From Planctomycetaceae bacterium (GTDB lineage: Bacteria; Planctomycetota; Planctomycetia; Planctomycetales; Planctomycetaceae), in contig JAKFVC010000141.1 in assembly GCA_021732415.1 (NCBI GenBank), positions 1 to 41,674 on the forward strand: DNA of 41,674 bases, in the 5' to 3' direction. The notes under the pieces were generated by a model, which was not told where the DNA came from, searched no databases, and saw only the letters and a list, made by a program, of their open reading frames with translations. Of this stretch, positions 16,377 to 25,615 are shown one piece after another. A program made the translations under genes and the position numbers. The first letter of the stretch is position 1; every line of letters starts with the position of its first letter.

Positions 16377-17690
16377 TCAACCTGCCGCCGCCACTTCGTT
16401 TTGAACGGAGCGGGTGGGCATCGCGAGGACGTTGTTTGAGACCTCGATCGATTGCCTGAGTTCCTGTACGGTAAGCGGGTCGTAATTGGCTCCACTGAGG
16501 AAGCACTTCGCAATGGGCTCGCCGTTCAGGAATGATTTGCCGATGGCCGAGAATCCCTGCCAGCCAATCGCGATATGGCACAGCCACTCGTTCTTGCCCA
16601 TGAAGTCGTGGCCCGAGTCCAATTTCCAATCGGGCTTGAAGACTTTCTTCAGCCGCTGGTAGAGATTCGGCCCCCAGTTTTTTCTCGGCAGCAGGCCTTC
16701 CATCAGCCACAACGCGTCGAGCAACGGAGTGCTGTTGCGGACTCCGGGACGCGCCATCATCGGGGTCGGATGGTGACCACGCTGCACGTCGATCAGCAAG
16801 CCCGTCCAGTCGACGCCACCCAGGTAACCCAGATGGACCGCCGGGTTGGCGCGCGGATTGGCATCAATCAGGTAGGGAGTACCGTCCGCACGATCAACGA
16901 TAAAGTCCAAGCCCAGGAAGCCGCTCCAGTTGGTGGCCGCGGCCAGCCGTGCTGTGAGCTCGGCGATTTGTGGATGCTGGATCGATTCTCGATGCGACGA
17001 CGTCCCGCCGTTTTCGGGGAACGTCCGCAAGGGGCGATAGAGAACCTCGCCCAGCTTGCGGCCTTCGTGGCACAACATCAGTGTGTAGATCGCTTCGCCG
17101 TCAATCTTTTGCTGAACGAAGGGTGCTTCAGCTTGATGCTGAGTCTCGCGAGCGTACACGGCATGAAAACGTTCGACCAACTCCGCCATCGTTTCGCAAT
17201 ATTCGCGACCGACGCTGTTGTTGCTCGCGGGGAGTTTTAAAACCACCGGAAATGGCAGTCCGCTGACTTGCTCATTCAGATTGGATGGATTCAGCCGGGT
17301 TACCGAGGGAGGTGCCGGGATGTCCAATTCGCAGCACAAATCGTAGAGGCTGGGTTTGTGGTGCAGTTGCCACATGGTTTCAAATGGCGGCAACAACAAA
17401 CAGGTCAGCGATTCGATTTCTTCCCGGAATTCCGCCAGCAGCAAGGATTCTTCGAAGGTGGGCAGCAACAAGTCATAGGGCCGGGACTTGAGTTCGCGGA
17501 TCAGGGTCGCCAGATACCCGGCAGGATTGCGCGAGAGGGACGGCGTACGCAGCCACCGCGTCTGCGGAATGGCTTTGCCAATCGACCACAAGTGATCATC
17601 AGCGGCGGTCACGCTGACGCCGCGCGTCGCGAAGCCCTGGATGAGTCTCGGGGTGAAGAACGTCGAGGTGCCGGTAACGAGAACTCGCAT
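16377..17690 (-). CDS. ATP-grasp superfamily protein, substrate unknown
   Basis: The 437-residue product starts with a Rossmann-like pre-ATP-grasp domain (MRVLVTGTSTFFTPRLIQGF, then DLLLPTFEESLLLAEF at 73-88). The ATP-grasp core follows with K112 (HKPSL), K152 (PVVLKLPAS), the hinge FVQQKIDGEAIY (191-202), and the Mg-binding segment D262 and D276-A-N-P-R (YLIDANPRANPAVHLG). The last 130 or so residues are not recognised. The layout resembles carbamoyl-phosphate synthase-like or amino-acid ligases that join a carboxylate to an amine, but the substrate cannot be read. No peptide precursor or biosynthetic cluster lies next to it. The start ATG at 17690 follows AGGTGAC. It is a stand-alone gene flanked by repeats on one side and a gene-poor 600 bp on the other. 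Confidence 0.82.
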   Translation of the reverse strand: MRVLVTGTSTFFTPRLIQGFATRGVSVTAADDHLWSIGKAIPQTRWLRTPSLSRNPAGYLATLIRELKSRPYDLLLPTFEESLLLAEFREEIESLTCLLLPPFETMWQLHHKPSLYDLCCELDIPAPPSVTRLNPSNLNEQVSGLPFPVVLKLPASNNSVGREYCETMAELVERFHAVYARETQHQAEAPFVQQKIDGEAIYTLMLCHEGRKLGEVLYRPLRTFPENGGTSSHRESIQHPQIAELTARLAAATNWSGFLGLDFIVDRADGTPYLIDANPRANPAVHLGYLGGVDWTGLLIDVQRGHHPTPMMARPGVRNSTPLLDALWLMEGLLPRKNWGPNLYQRLKKVFKPDWKLDSGHDFMGKNEWLCHIAIGWQGFSAIGKSFLNGEPIAKCFLSGANYDPLTVQELRQSIEVSNNVLAMPTRSVQNEVAAAG

Positions 17691-18290
17691 GTCACCTACA
17701 TGTGGGTTGAAAATAAAATAGGTAGACTCTGTAGTTTCCCGGACTATCGTCTAGCCCTATTCCGTGGAAACAGGTTATTCACCAAGCGCCGTAGAGGCGG
17801 TTGAACCGGTAAGGTGGCCTGAATCGATTTTCGCGGCAGCAGATTGCCGGAAAGCTCATCAGTTCCTAAGAAAATCGTCGTGCCGGCAAGCGGATCGGTA
17901 TCTCGTTCGTATAACCGTCCATGGAATCGACGAATGTTGATTCGAGCAGCTGCCTTGCTGAAGCCGTGGGACTCCAGGGATCGTTCTGTGACCTCATTAT
18001 GGGGATTTGACTCCTCATATGTGGCAAGCTGAGATTAGAGTACCGTTTTTGAGACGCAGGCGAAACTCAATCCCCTAAAATGACGATGCCGATTCGGCGA
18101 GCACGGATCGATCAGCAACAGACGAGCGTATCGAAATCCCTCAGTTGAGATTGAGGGTTGGGCGGGATCTGCAGGTCGTAAGAGTTGCAAGACAATCCGT
18201 CGATTTTGCCGGAATTCAGGCTTTTGAGCGAAATTCCTTGGGTTCTGATGAATCCGGCTACGGGATCTGCGCGAGGGTCTCAGGTGGAAA
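17691..18290. other. 600-bp intergenic region, no gene seen
   Basis: The stretch lies between the GNAT gene and the ATP-grasp gene, both leftward. Open frames here (for example 18035-18334 minus and 17844-18032 plus) have no recognisable motifs and lack ribosome sites, and I reject them. No tRNA-like cloverleaf or strong hairpin was found. It presumably contains the promoter of the ATP-grasp gene. Confidence 0.45.
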
Positions 18291-18752
18291 TCAAAGCGAC
18301 TTCGACATGCGGAAGTTGTTGAGGGGAATCCCACGCACTATGACGACTTGGGCCTCATTCACGGTGAAATGGAATTTCTCAAAAAAAGGCCGAGCAGTCA
18401 GGCTGACTTCGGAATAGAGTCGCGATAAGCGATTCACCCGCGCGACGTCATGAATGCGCTGCATGAGCGCCGAACCAACACCGCGCCGCCCTGCCTCTGG
18501 CGCGACAAAAAAGTGATCGATGTGACCGTCCGACTGCACATCGGCGTAACCCACAATCACGCCGTCGAGCTCCGCGACGAAGGGCTTGATCCCGCGTATG
18601 CGTTCGGCCCACCGATCAGGGTCATGTTGCGCAGGACACCACGCGGCCAGTTGCTCCGGGGTGTAATCGGCCGCGGCCGTTTGATGAATCGCCTGACGAT
18701 AGACTTCCGCCAGATAGGGTTCGTCGCCGAGTGCGAACTCTCGAATCAGCAT
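18291..18752 (-). CDS. GNAT-family N-acetyltransferase
   Basis: The 153-residue product is a single GNAT domain of normal length. The acetyl-CoA pyrophosphate-binding signature R-x-x-G-x-A is R90-G-V-G93-S-A95 (in EAGRRGVGSALMQRI), preceded by the beta-4 strand HIDHFFVAP. The later RLYSEVSLTARPFFEKFHF segment is the usual motif B region. It resembles the YafP-like group of acetyltransferases with unknown acceptor. No ribosome binding site is obvious before the ATG at 18752. The exonuclease gene lies upstream on the same strand across an 84-bp gap filled by a palindromic repeat, so co-transcription is possible. Confidence 0.88.
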   Translation of the reverse strand: MLIREFALGDEPYLAEVYRQAIHQTAAADYTPEQLAAWCPAQHDPDRWAERIRGIKPFVAELDGVIVGYADVQSDGHIDHFFVAPEAGRRGVGSALMQRIHDVARVNRLSRLYSEVSLTARPFFEKFHFTVNEAQVVIVRGIPLNNFRMSKSL

Positions 18753-18769
18753 GTTGTGTCCAACCGCAG

Positions 18770-18830
18770 TGGGATAGGCATCCTGCCTGTCAGTCTATAA
18801 TCACAAATGACAGACTGGAAGCCTATCCCA
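18770..18830. repeat. Imperfect 24-bp inverted repeat between GNAT and exonuclease genes
   Basis: The left arm 18770-18793 starts TGGGATAGGCATCC and the right arm 18807-18830 ends GGAAGCCTATCCCA. They pair with about three mismatches around a 13-base loop. It fills most of the gap between two same-strand genes and could be a dispersed REP-like element or a terminator for the exonuclease mRNA. No other copy lies in this window. Confidence 0.7.
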
Positions 18831-18836
18831 CGATCT

Positions 18837-19358
18837 TCAATCCAGGCTGATCTTCAATTCCATCTTGTCCTTCATGGTGAGCAACGCTTCGGCGTTGCCG
18901 CGGGCATCGTCGACGGGATTATGCGTGTGTTTGGTTTTTCGCAAGTGCTTGAAATTGACGAAGGTGTCCTTGACCAGGCCTTTGTAAAGCGAACCCAGAT
19001 TGGTCGAGCTGAAGCCGAATGGGTTGGTTCCTACAAAATGGTGGAAGTACCAGTTGATGAACTGCCAGTCGAAACCGTTGTTGTCGGAGATAAATAGACA
19101 ACGGCCCTTGCAGTTGGCCTTCAGCCAGTCGCGGAAGGAGGTCATGACCTCCGCCGGGTCTGCGAATGCTAAAGTGGCCTCACGATCGAATCCGCTGACT
19201 GCCAGGGCGTCAGGAATGAATTTCTCAGAGATCGGCTGCAACTGCCCATAAAACGTGCGATTTAATTGCGGTTCGACGATAATGGCACCGAACGAGATCA
19301 TGGAATAATCGCCGGGGATCGGACCATCGGATTCAACGTCGACCATGACGTAGGGCAT
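18837..19358 (-). CDS. DEDDh-type 3'-5' exoribonuclease (Rv2179c-like)
   Basis: The 173-residue product shows the exonuclease motifs in order: D7-V-E9 (MVDVESDGP), N-G-F-D97 in the second motif (ISDNNGFDWQFINWYFH), and H146-x4-D151 (HNPVDDARGNAEAL) in the third. The DxE start and late H-x4-D put it in the DEDDh group. The length and the closing DARGNAEAL helix fit the small 3'-5' exoribonucleases typified by mycobacterial Rv2179c. Likely substrates are short or structured RNA ends. No signal peptide is present. It starts at the ATG at 19358; the ribosome site is weak. Confidence 0.82.
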   Translation of the reverse strand: MPYVMVDVESDGPIPGDYSMISFGAIIVEPQLNRTFYGQLQPISEKFIPDALAVSGFDREATLAFADPAEVMTSFRDWLKANCKGRCLFISDNNGFDWQFINWYFHHFVGTNPFGFSSTNLGSLYKGLVKDTFVNFKHLRKTKHTHNPVDDARGNAEALLTMKDKMELKISLD

Positions 19359-19645
19359 GCAGGGGAAACCAGTCTAGAAGAAACTTCAGATTATATTGCG
19401 TAAAAAATGGACTCAGTTGCGGCGACATTGCTCTCGCGGATCCTGCAGATGGTATTCAAACTTTCACAAGGGAGAGTGTCAAGAGTTGAATTTTGAGCAG
19501 TTTTGATTCGTCGAGGAATCGCCGATCGTACCCCACGACAACTGGCGAGCCCGCGGCCGAGCGGCTTATAATGTGGACACGACAGGCATGACGCAGGTTC
19601 GCCCCGATGGTGCTCCGGGATGGGCCTCAACCGCGAGGACCGAAG

Positions 19646-22051
19646 ATGATTGGTGTGCTGCTATTCGCAGTCCTGGCCGCAGAAGATCCCGCTCAGACAC
19701 GGGCGCCAACCGCCGAACAGTTGAAGTTTTTTGAAACCAACGTCCGGCCGGTGCTGGTTGAGCATTGTCAAAAATGCCACGGTGAAAAAAAGCAGTGGGC
19801 GGGCCTGCGATTGGATTCTCGAGCGGCCCTGTTGCGTGGCGGCGATTCCGGTGCGGCGATTGCGCCTGGAAAGCCCGACGAGAGCCTGTTGATTCGCGCG
19901 GTGCGGCATGAGGACGAGAACCTCAAGATGCCCGAAAACAGCAAACTGGCCGAGCGTCAGATTGCAGACCTCGTGCGCTGGGTCGAAATGGGGGCTCCCT
20001 TCCCGGACGCTCTTCCGGGGGCGACTCGCAGTCGAGATCCGAACCATTGGGCGTTTCAACCGCCGGCCGATGTGGCGCTTCCCGGCGTGAAAAATGGGGA
20101 ATGGATCAACTCGCCGATCGATCAGTTTGTCCTCGCCAAACTGGAAGCGGCTGGACTGACCCCCGCTGCGAAAGCTGACAAGCGAACGCTGATTCGCCGT
20201 GTGACGTTTGATCTCACGGGATTGCCTCCGACGCCTGCTGAAGTGGATGCATTCATCGCCAATGAACGTCCTGATGCCTACGCACTGCTTGTTGATCGCT
20301 TGCTGAGTTCACCCGCATATGGCGAACGCTGGGGGCGTCACTGGTTGGATGTGGCGCGGTATGCAGACTCGAATGGGCTCGATGAGAATGTCGCCCATGG
20401 AAATGCCTGGCGGTATCGCGATTATGTCGTGACAGCCTTTAATCAAGATAAGCCCTTTGATCGTTTCCTCGTGGAGCAATTGGCGGGTGATTTGCTTCCG
20501 GCTGCAGACGAAGCACAACGGCACGAGCACCTCATTGCGACCGGCTTTCTGACGATCGGGCCCAAGGTCTTGGCCGAAGTCAACGAAGCCAAAATGAAAA
20601 TGGATATCGTTGATGAGCAACTCGATACAGTCGGCCGCGTCTTTCTGGGGCTGACGCTGGGGTGTGCTCGCTGCCATGATCATAAGTTTGATCCGATCGC
20701 GACGGCCGACTATTACGGCCTCGCAGGAATCTTCAAGAGCACGCGGACCATGGAGACCTATACCAAGGTCGCGAAGTGGCATGAGAATCCGCTCGTATCG
20801 CCGGCAGCGACTGCGACGAAGGCCGAATACGATGCTCAGCTTGCCGCTAAGAAAAAAGCTGTCGATGACTTTGTCGCGACGGCGGATAAAGCCGCCCGTG
20901 ACAAACTGGCCGCCGACGCCAAGCCACCAGAAAAACTAGAGACTCTTTATCCGGAAGAGACTAAAGCCGAGTTGGCGAAGTTGCGTGAAGCACTGGCCGT
21001 GGTTGAAAAGAATCCACCCGATCTGCCGGCGGCCATGGGGGTCGCTGAAGATACGATCGTTGATCTGGCGATTCACATTCGAGGCAACCCGCTCAAACTG
21101 GGTGACGTGATTCCGCGGCATACTCCGCCTGTCGTTCGGGGACCGCAGGCTTCTCAGTTTTCGTCGTCGGAAAGTGGTCGCCGGCAACTGGCCGACTGGT
21201 TGATTGATCCGCAGCATCCGCTGACGTCACGCGTGATTGTCAATCGTGTCTGGCGGTGGCATTTCGGCACCGGGTTGGTACGGACGACCGACAACTTCGG
21301 TCTGCTGGGGGAGGCTCCATCGCATCCGGAATTGCTGGACTGGCTGGCGCGGCGTTTTGTGGCTGACGGCTGGTCATTCAAATCATTGCACAGGGTGATT
21401 CTCAATTCTCGGGCGTATCAGTTGAGTAGCTTGGCTGATCCGGCACTCATCGTTGGTGATCCCGAGAACCGGTTATTTGGACGGGCGAATGTGCGCCGAT
21501 TAGAAGCGGAAGAAGTGCGGGATGCGTTGCTCCAGATCAGCGGCAAGCTGGATCCTGCAGTGGGCGGTTCCTTGTTGAAGGTCAAGAATCGCGGCTACTT
21601 GTTTGACCATACCTCCATTGATCTCAGCGACTATACCAGCCAGCGTCGCTCGCTGTATTTGCCCGTGATTCGTAACAATCTGTTCGACCTGTTTCAGTTG
21701 CTCGACTTTCCCGATCCCGCCGTTCCCAGTGGCGATCGTGCGATGACCACGGTTGCCCCGCAGGCGCTGCTGATGCTCAACAGTGATTTCGTGATGCAAT
21801 CGGCGGATGAGTTGGCCAAGCGATTGCTTTCCGACGCGGCGAATGACAACGACCGATTGTCGTTGTTATCGCAGGTTGTTTTTGGTCGTGATGCGACGGC
21901 CCAGGAACGTGACGGAAATCTGGCGTTTGTCGCTCGGGTGGAACAGTCGCTCGCTGCCAAAGTTCCAGATGCAGGCGAGCGGAGACGTCAGGCGTGGAGT
22001 GTCATGTGCCATGTCGCCATTGCGTCGAATGAGTTTGTTTATATTCGCTAG
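19646..22051 (+). CDS. Planctomycete cytochrome/PSD1 protein 2 (PSCyt1-DUF1549-DUF1553)
   Basis: The 801-residue product has a short signal (MIGVLLFAVLA). PSCyt1 carries C41-Q-K-C-H45 and the WAGLRLDSRAALLRGG signature. DUF1549 spans about 150-370 (HWLDVARYADSNG) with a second CxxCH, CARCH at 340-344, followed by DHKFDPI. A charged helical linker (about 390-450) leads to DUF1553 (about 510-795; SGRRQLADWL, HPELLDWLARRF). The ATG at 19646 is chosen because GAGGA lies upstream; an in-frame ATG at 19607 would hide the signal peptide. It is the shortest of the three PSD1 proteins here and has no beta-rich insert. DUF1501 gene 2 follows after 112 bp, so the two probably act together at the cell envelope. 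Confidence 0.9.
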   Translation: MIGVLLFAVLAAEDPAQTRAPTAEQLKFFETNVRPVLVEHCQKCHGEKKQWAGLRLDSRAALLRGGDSGAAIAPGKPDESLLIRAVRHEDENLKMPENSKLAERQIADLVRWVEMGAPFPDALPGATRSRDPNHWAFQPPADVALPGVKNGEWINSPIDQFVLAKLEAAGLTPAAKADKRTLIRRVTFDLTGLPPTPAEVDAFIANERPDAYALLVDRLLSSPAYGERWGRHWLDVARYADSNGLDENVAHGNAWRYRDYVVTAFNQDKPFDRFLVEQLAGDLLPAADEAQRHEHLIATGFLTIGPKVLAEVNEAKMKMDIVDEQLDTVGRVFLGLTLGCARCHDHKFDPIATADYYGLAGIFKSTRTMETYTKVAKWHENPLVSPAATATKAEYDAQLAAKKKAVDDFVATADKAARDKLAADAKPPEKLETLYPEETKAELAKLREALAVVEKNPPDLPAAMGVAEDTIVDLAIHIRGNPLKLGDVIPRHTPPVVRGPQASQFSSSESGRRQLADWLIDPQHPLTSRVIVNRVWRWHFGTGLVRTTDNFGLLGEAPSHPELLDWLARRFVADGWSFKSLHRVILNSRAYQLSSLADPALIVGDPENRLFGRANVRRLEAEEVRDALLQISGKLDPAVGGSLLKVKNRGYLFDHTSIDLSDYTSQRRSLYLPVIRNNLFDLFQLLDFPDPAVPSGDRAMTTVAPQALLMLNSDFVMQSADELAKRLLSDAANDNDRLSLLSQVVFGRDATAQERDGNLAFVARVEQSLAAKVPDAGERRRQAWSVMCHVAIASNEFVYIR

Positions 22052-22076
22052 ATTAGTGAGCACATGTTCTAGCCAG

Positions 22077-22128
22077 ACTCTCTGAGTCGAGGCTTCTGCC
22101 GATTCGAAATATTCTCGACTCAGAGTGT
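22077..22128. other. Intergenic hairpin between PSD1 gene 2 and DUF1501 gene 2
   Basis: ACTCTCTGAGTCGAG (22077-22091) pairs with CTCGACTCAGAGTGT (22114-22128) with one mismatch and a 22-base loop. It sits in the 112-bp gap of a gene pair that otherwise looks like an operon. It may be a partial terminator, an RNA-processing site or a repeat element. Confidence 0.55.
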
Positions 22129-22163
22129 CGGGTTATGGTGTTGACGAAAGTGTTGGTGTTTAG

Positions 22164-23558
22164 ATGTTCGATGCTCCCATCTCTCGCCGCCGGGCATTAA
22201 CGACAGCCGCCGCTGGATTCGGCTCTCTGGCTCTGTCATCGCTCTTGGCAGAGACTGCTCCCGATCCGCTCGCTGTGCGGATGCCGCATTTTGCGGCCAA
22301 AGCCAAGCGGATCATCTTCATCTTCTTGAGTGGCGGGCCGTCGCAGGTCGACACGTTCGATTACAAGCCGCTGCTGGCTCGAGACGACGGGAAGCCCTTC
22401 CCTTTCGATAAGCCGCGCGTGCAGTTTAATAGCACTGGCAACTTGCTGAAATCCCCCTGGACCTTCAAGCAGTATGGTCAAAGCGGTCTGTGGGTCAGTG
22501 ATTTGTTTCCGAAATTGGCCGAGAGTGTCGACGACCTCTGCATGATCAATTCCGTTTACGGGACGAATCCAGCTCATGGCGGGGCCGTGATGAAGTTGCA
22601 TACAGGCAGCGACAACTTCGTGCGGCCCAGCATCGGGTCGTGGGTCAGTTACGGCTTGGGGACGGAGAACGGCAATCTCCCTGCGTTTGTCACGATCTGT
22701 CCGACCCTGGCGTTTGGCGGCATCAACAATTGGAGTTCCGCGTTCCTACCTGCCGTTTATCAGGGGACGCCGTTGGGGAATGCCAGCGTTCCATCGGCTC
22801 AGGCCAAGGTTAAGTACATCAGCAATTCGCGACTTTCACGCGAGATTCAGCAATTGCAATTGGACAGACTGAAGCAACTGAATCGCGAACATCAAACTCA
22901 GACTGGTCCGGAAGCCTCACTGGAAGCCCGCATCAATTCGTTCGAACTGGCCTTCCGCATGCAGTCGGAAATCCCCAGGGTGGAAGATTTATCAAGTGAG
23001 TCCGAGGCGACTCAAAAACTGTATGGGCTCGACAATCCGGTGAATGCCAACTTTGGCCGCATGTGCCTGATGGCCCGTCGCTTTGCCGAGGCGGGTGTGC
23101 GGTTTATTCAAGTCACACATAACGACAACAAGGTTCAATGGGACCAGCACTCGGACCTGAAAGACGGGCACGAGAAGAATGCGCGGGAGGTCGATCTGCC
23201 CATCGCGGGGCTGCTGCAGGATCTGAAGACGCGTGGATTACTGGAAGACACCTTAGTGTGGTGCGGCGGCGAGTTCGGTCGCACACCCACGGCGGAAGGG
23301 ACGAACGGCCGTGACCACAACCCCGAAGGGTTCACCATGTGGCTGGCGGGTGGCGGCATCAAGGGCGGCTTGCGTTACGGTAGTACCGATGACTACGGGT
23401 ACTTTGCAACCGAAAACAAAGTCCATATTCACGACCTGCATGCAACGATCCTGCACCTGATGGGTTTGGATCACGAGCGGCTGACCTATCGTTATGCGGG
23501 GCGAGATTTCCGGCTGACGGACGTCGAAGGTAACGTCGTGCGCGAGCTGTTTGCGTGA
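22164..23558 (+). CDS. DUF1501 protein 2, Tat-exported
   Basis: The 464-residue product begins with a twin-arginine signal ([20 protein letters not shown]). DUF1501 landmarks are [20 protein letters not shown], the [14 protein letters not shown] segment, [21 protein letters not shown], and [11 protein letters not shown] near the end. The family lies in the alkaline phosphatase/sulfatase superfamily and has no proven substrate. It follows PSD1 gene 2 by 112 bp. Compared with DUF1501 protein 1, the N-terminal region is shorter and the loop after FDYKP differs, so each DUF1501 probably matches its own PSD1 partner. Confidence 0.9.
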   Translation: MFDAPISRRRALTTAAAGFGSLALSSLLAETAPDPLAVRMPHFAAKAKRIIFIFLSGGPSQVDTFDYKPLLARDDGKPFPFDKPRVQFNSTGNLLKSPWTFKQYGQSGLWVSDLFPKLAESVDDLCMINSVYGTNPAHGGAVMKLHTGSDNFVRPSIGSWVSYGLGTENGNLPAFVTICPTLAFGGINNWSSAFLPAVYQGTPLGNASVPSAQAKVKYISNSRLSREIQQLQLDRLKQLNREHQTQTGPEASLEARINSFELAFRMQSEIPRVEDLSSESEATQKLYGLDNPVNANFGRMCLMARRFAEAGVRFIQVTHNDNKVQWDQHSDLKDGHEKNAREVDLPIAGLLQDLKTRGLLEDTLVWCGGEFGRTPTAEGTNGRDHNPEGFTMWLAGGGIKGGLRYGSTDDYGYFATENKVHIHDLHATILHLMGLDHERLTYRYAGRDFRLTDVEGNVVRELFA

Positions 23559-23593
23559 TGCGCCGCTGCGCCTGAGCCAACTGTCGGCTGTCG

Positions 23594-24148
23594 TCAGGCA
23601 TCCACAATCGGAAACTCGATAAACGCCACTGGTACGCTTTCCGTCAACCAGACTCCATTCGCCGACAGAAAGAACTGATGCCCGGCAGAAAACATCTCCC
23701 CCGTCCGCACTCTTAAGATCACTGGTCGACCGTGCCTCTCGCCGACTTTGGTTGCGGTGGTTTCCTCCCGCGACAGATGCACGTGTTGGCGGCTGCCTGA
23801 GTTGAGTCCCGTTGCTCGGATCGAATCGAGGCACCGGGACGCCGTGCCGTGATAGAGGATTGCTGGTGGTTGCCTTGGTGGCAGATTGAGATCGACCTCC
23901 ACCGAGTGCCCCTGGCTGGCCCGGATCTGGCGGCGGTCGGTGCTGAAGGCGAATCGCTGCTTGTCGTTTTCTGTGACGACGCGTTCTAGCAGTTCGTGCG
24001 ACAGCGCGTGGCCATCTTGGTTGGCCAGGCGGATGAGCTCCTCGACGTCCGCCCAGCCTTGTTCGTCCAGATTGAGGCCGATGACCTCGGGCTGATGTCG
24101 CAGCACGAGGCTCAGGAATTTACTGGTGCGGACAAGGTTGGCGGACAT
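23594..24148 (-). CDS. kptA: RNA 2'-phosphotransferase, Tpt1/KptA family
   Basis: The 184-residue product has normal family length. The catalytic Arg-His-Arg-Arg set is visible: R17-H18 (LSLVLRHQPE), R76 in QIRASQGHS, and R120 in SGSRQHVHLS; the NAD-binding YHGT lies at 99-102. The enzyme moves the 2'-phosphate from a spliced RNA junction to NAD, giving ADP-ribose 1''-2''-cyclic phosphate. In bacteria the natural substrate is unclear. I chose the ATG at 24148 (MSANLVRTSKFLS), which is 61 codons inside a longer frame, because homology begins there and a GAGAAAG site precedes it. The aldolase gene ends 14 bp upstream on the same strand, so the two are probably co-transcribed. Confidence 0.92.
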   Translation of the reverse strand: MSANLVRTSKFLSLVLRHQPEVIGLNLDEQGWADVEELIRLANQDGHALSHELLERVVTENDKQRFAFSTDRRQIRASQGHSVEVDLNLPPRQPPAILYHGTASRCLDSIRATGLNSGSRQHVHLSREETTATKVGERHGRPVILRVRTGEMFSAGHQFFLSANGVWLTESVPVAFIEFPIVDA

Positions 24149-24162
24149 CGTATCAATCTTTC

Positions 24163-24927
24163 TCAGGTCGCTGTCGGAGCTTGCATGTCGGCCAGCAAAC
24201 GTTTGGCTCCGGCGCCCAGCAGCAGGGTATCGACACCGGCCACGATCAACGTATAGCCGCGGTCGATAAATGGTTTGACGGCCGCGGCGTTGACGCCGAA
24301 ATAGCCTAATGGCATCTTGGCCGCCTGGCATGTTTTGGTGATATGGTCGATTGCCGCGACCACCGAGGGATGATCGAGCTTCCCCGTATGTCCCAGGCTG
24401 GCCGACAGATCATAGGGCCCCAGCAGCACAGCATCGACTCCCGGTACTTGCACGATCGATTCGATGTTGTCGGCAGCAATGGCATGTTCTGCTTGGACAA
24501 CGACCGCGACCTGCTGGTTCGCGGATTCCATGTATTCCTGGAAACGCATGCCATACCCATGAGCTCGCGCGAGTCCTACTCCACGTGCTCCCAATGGGGC
24601 ATAGCGCGAGAAGCGGACCACGTCAGCGGCCTGCTCGGCCGTATTGACCTGCGGCACAATGACACCCGACGCACCCAGGTCGAGGACCTTCTTAATAGCA
24701 ACTTCATCTCCGGCAGGAACTCGGACCACGCAGGCCACTCGGTGGTCGGCTGCTTGCAGAATTCCCAGGATGTCTCCGCAATCCAATGGGCCATGCTCAC
24801 CGTCAACGAATAACCAGTCGAACCCAATGCTGGCCAGAATCTCGGCTGCGGCCGGGCTGGCCAGTGTGACCATCGTTCCCAAAAGCTTTTCGCCCCGCTT
24901 TAAGCGAGCTCGGAATTCACCTGTCAT
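24163..24927 (-). CDS. HpcH/HpaI-family aldolase
   Basis: The 254-residue product is a complete class II aldolase of the HpcH/HpaI type. Conserved residues are the catalytic H45 (FVDGEHGPLD), R69 (VVRVP), the metal ligand E147 (VVVQAEHAIAADNIESI) and the metal ligand D173 (GPYDLSASLG). The family cleaves or joins pyruvate and an aldehyde, for example in 2,4-dihydroxyhept-2-enedioate or 2-keto-3-deoxy sugar acid breakdown. The exact substrate is not readable. The start ATG at 24927 has AGAAGGG upstream. It leads a probable two-gene operon with kptA and has no obvious pathway partners nearby. Confidence 0.9.
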   Translation of the reverse strand: MTGEFRARLKRGEKLLGTMVTLASPAAAEILASIGFDWLFVDGEHGPLDCGDILGILQAADHRVACVVRVPAGDEVAIKKVLDLGASGVIVPQVNTAEQAADVVRFSRYAPLGARGVGLARAHGYGMRFQEYMESANQQVAVVVQAEHAIAADNIESIVQVPGVDAVLLGPYDLSASLGHTGKLDHPSVVAAIDHITKTCQAAKMPLGYFGVNAAAVKPFIDRGYTLIVAGVDTLLLGAGAKRLLADMQAPTAT

Positions 24928-25349
24928 GACGTTCGTACCCTTCTCTCAGATGCTGGTCGCTGCAGATCGGCGAGGATCTGCGCTCTCTCAAATGTTGTGA
25001 TCGCCTCCACCGCGCATAGCATAACGAATTCCGAAGATTGGGACGTTGCCCGACGGTGAATTACCTTCGCATGTGACGGACGGCTCGATAGGACGATGGG
25101 TAGGAATCCAGAGAGCTGCGTCAGCAGAAGGTGTTGATCTGAATCCAGATCCCAAGTGTGTGGCACTGCGCCGCAGCATCCGGAGAATTGTATAAAAAAG
25201 TTAGAAAGCGGACTTTTACCTCCAGCGAAAGGACGACAGTGAATTGCCTCCCTCAGAGGGGAGACGGAGGAACGGAATGCCGCCATCTAAGGGCTAAACC
25301 TCACGCGTACAGAATTGTGAACGTGTTGCAAAAAATATTCGTAACAGTT

Positions 25350-25379
25350 TTGACAAAGCTCCCAGCTTATATCTATATT
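25350..25379 (+). promoter_or_regulatory. Sigma-70-like promoter candidate for the giant surface protein gene
   Basis: TTGACA (25350-25355) and TATATT (25374-25379) are separated by 18 bases, both close to consensus. It is about 590 bp before the start codon at 25974, so it would give a long leader. Other promoters nearer the gene cannot be excluded. Confidence 0.45.
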
Positions 25380-25573
25380 AGTGTCAAAGGTGTCGGATTT
25401 GCCGAAGTTGCCATCGCGCAACGAGCAGATCCGGCAACAAGCGGGCCATTTCAGATGTGTCAATTCGGTACTCGCTGATCACCTGGGCTGAGGTGGGTAG
25501 TTTCGGCGCACGACTCAAGACATTGTGTCGTTCACTTGGCTTCATGACGATGTGTCGTGAATTTCGAGGGTTT

Positions 25574-25585
25574 GTTCACGTGAAC
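25574..25585. promoter_or_regulatory. Perfect 12-bp palindrome, possible operator
   Basis: GTTCACGTGAAC is fully self-complementary, as expected for the site of a dimeric regulator. It lies about 195 bp downstream of the promoter candidate and 388 bp before the giant gene. A chance palindrome is possible. Confidence 0.35.
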
Positions 25586-25601
25586 GATGGTTTTGATGCT
25601 G

Positions 25602-25615
25602 GCGCTGGCAGCGTC
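25602..25615. repeat. Decayed solo copy of the GACGCTG palindrome
   Basis: GCGCTGGCAGCGTC matches the 15-base core GACGCTGGCAGCGTC of the composite repeats, with one changed base at its left side. The outer CCCCCGTGG/CCACGGGGG arms are absent. Confidence 0.4.

Noticed and set aside
17691-18290. Possible tRNA or small RNA gene in the 600-bp gap
   Set aside because: No cloverleaf pattern, T-loop consensus or CCA end was found.
18035-18334. Minus-strand frame of 99 codons upstream of and overlapping the GNAT gene
   Set aside because: It is Arg/Ser-rich, overlaps the GNAT 3' end and has no ribosome site or homology pattern.
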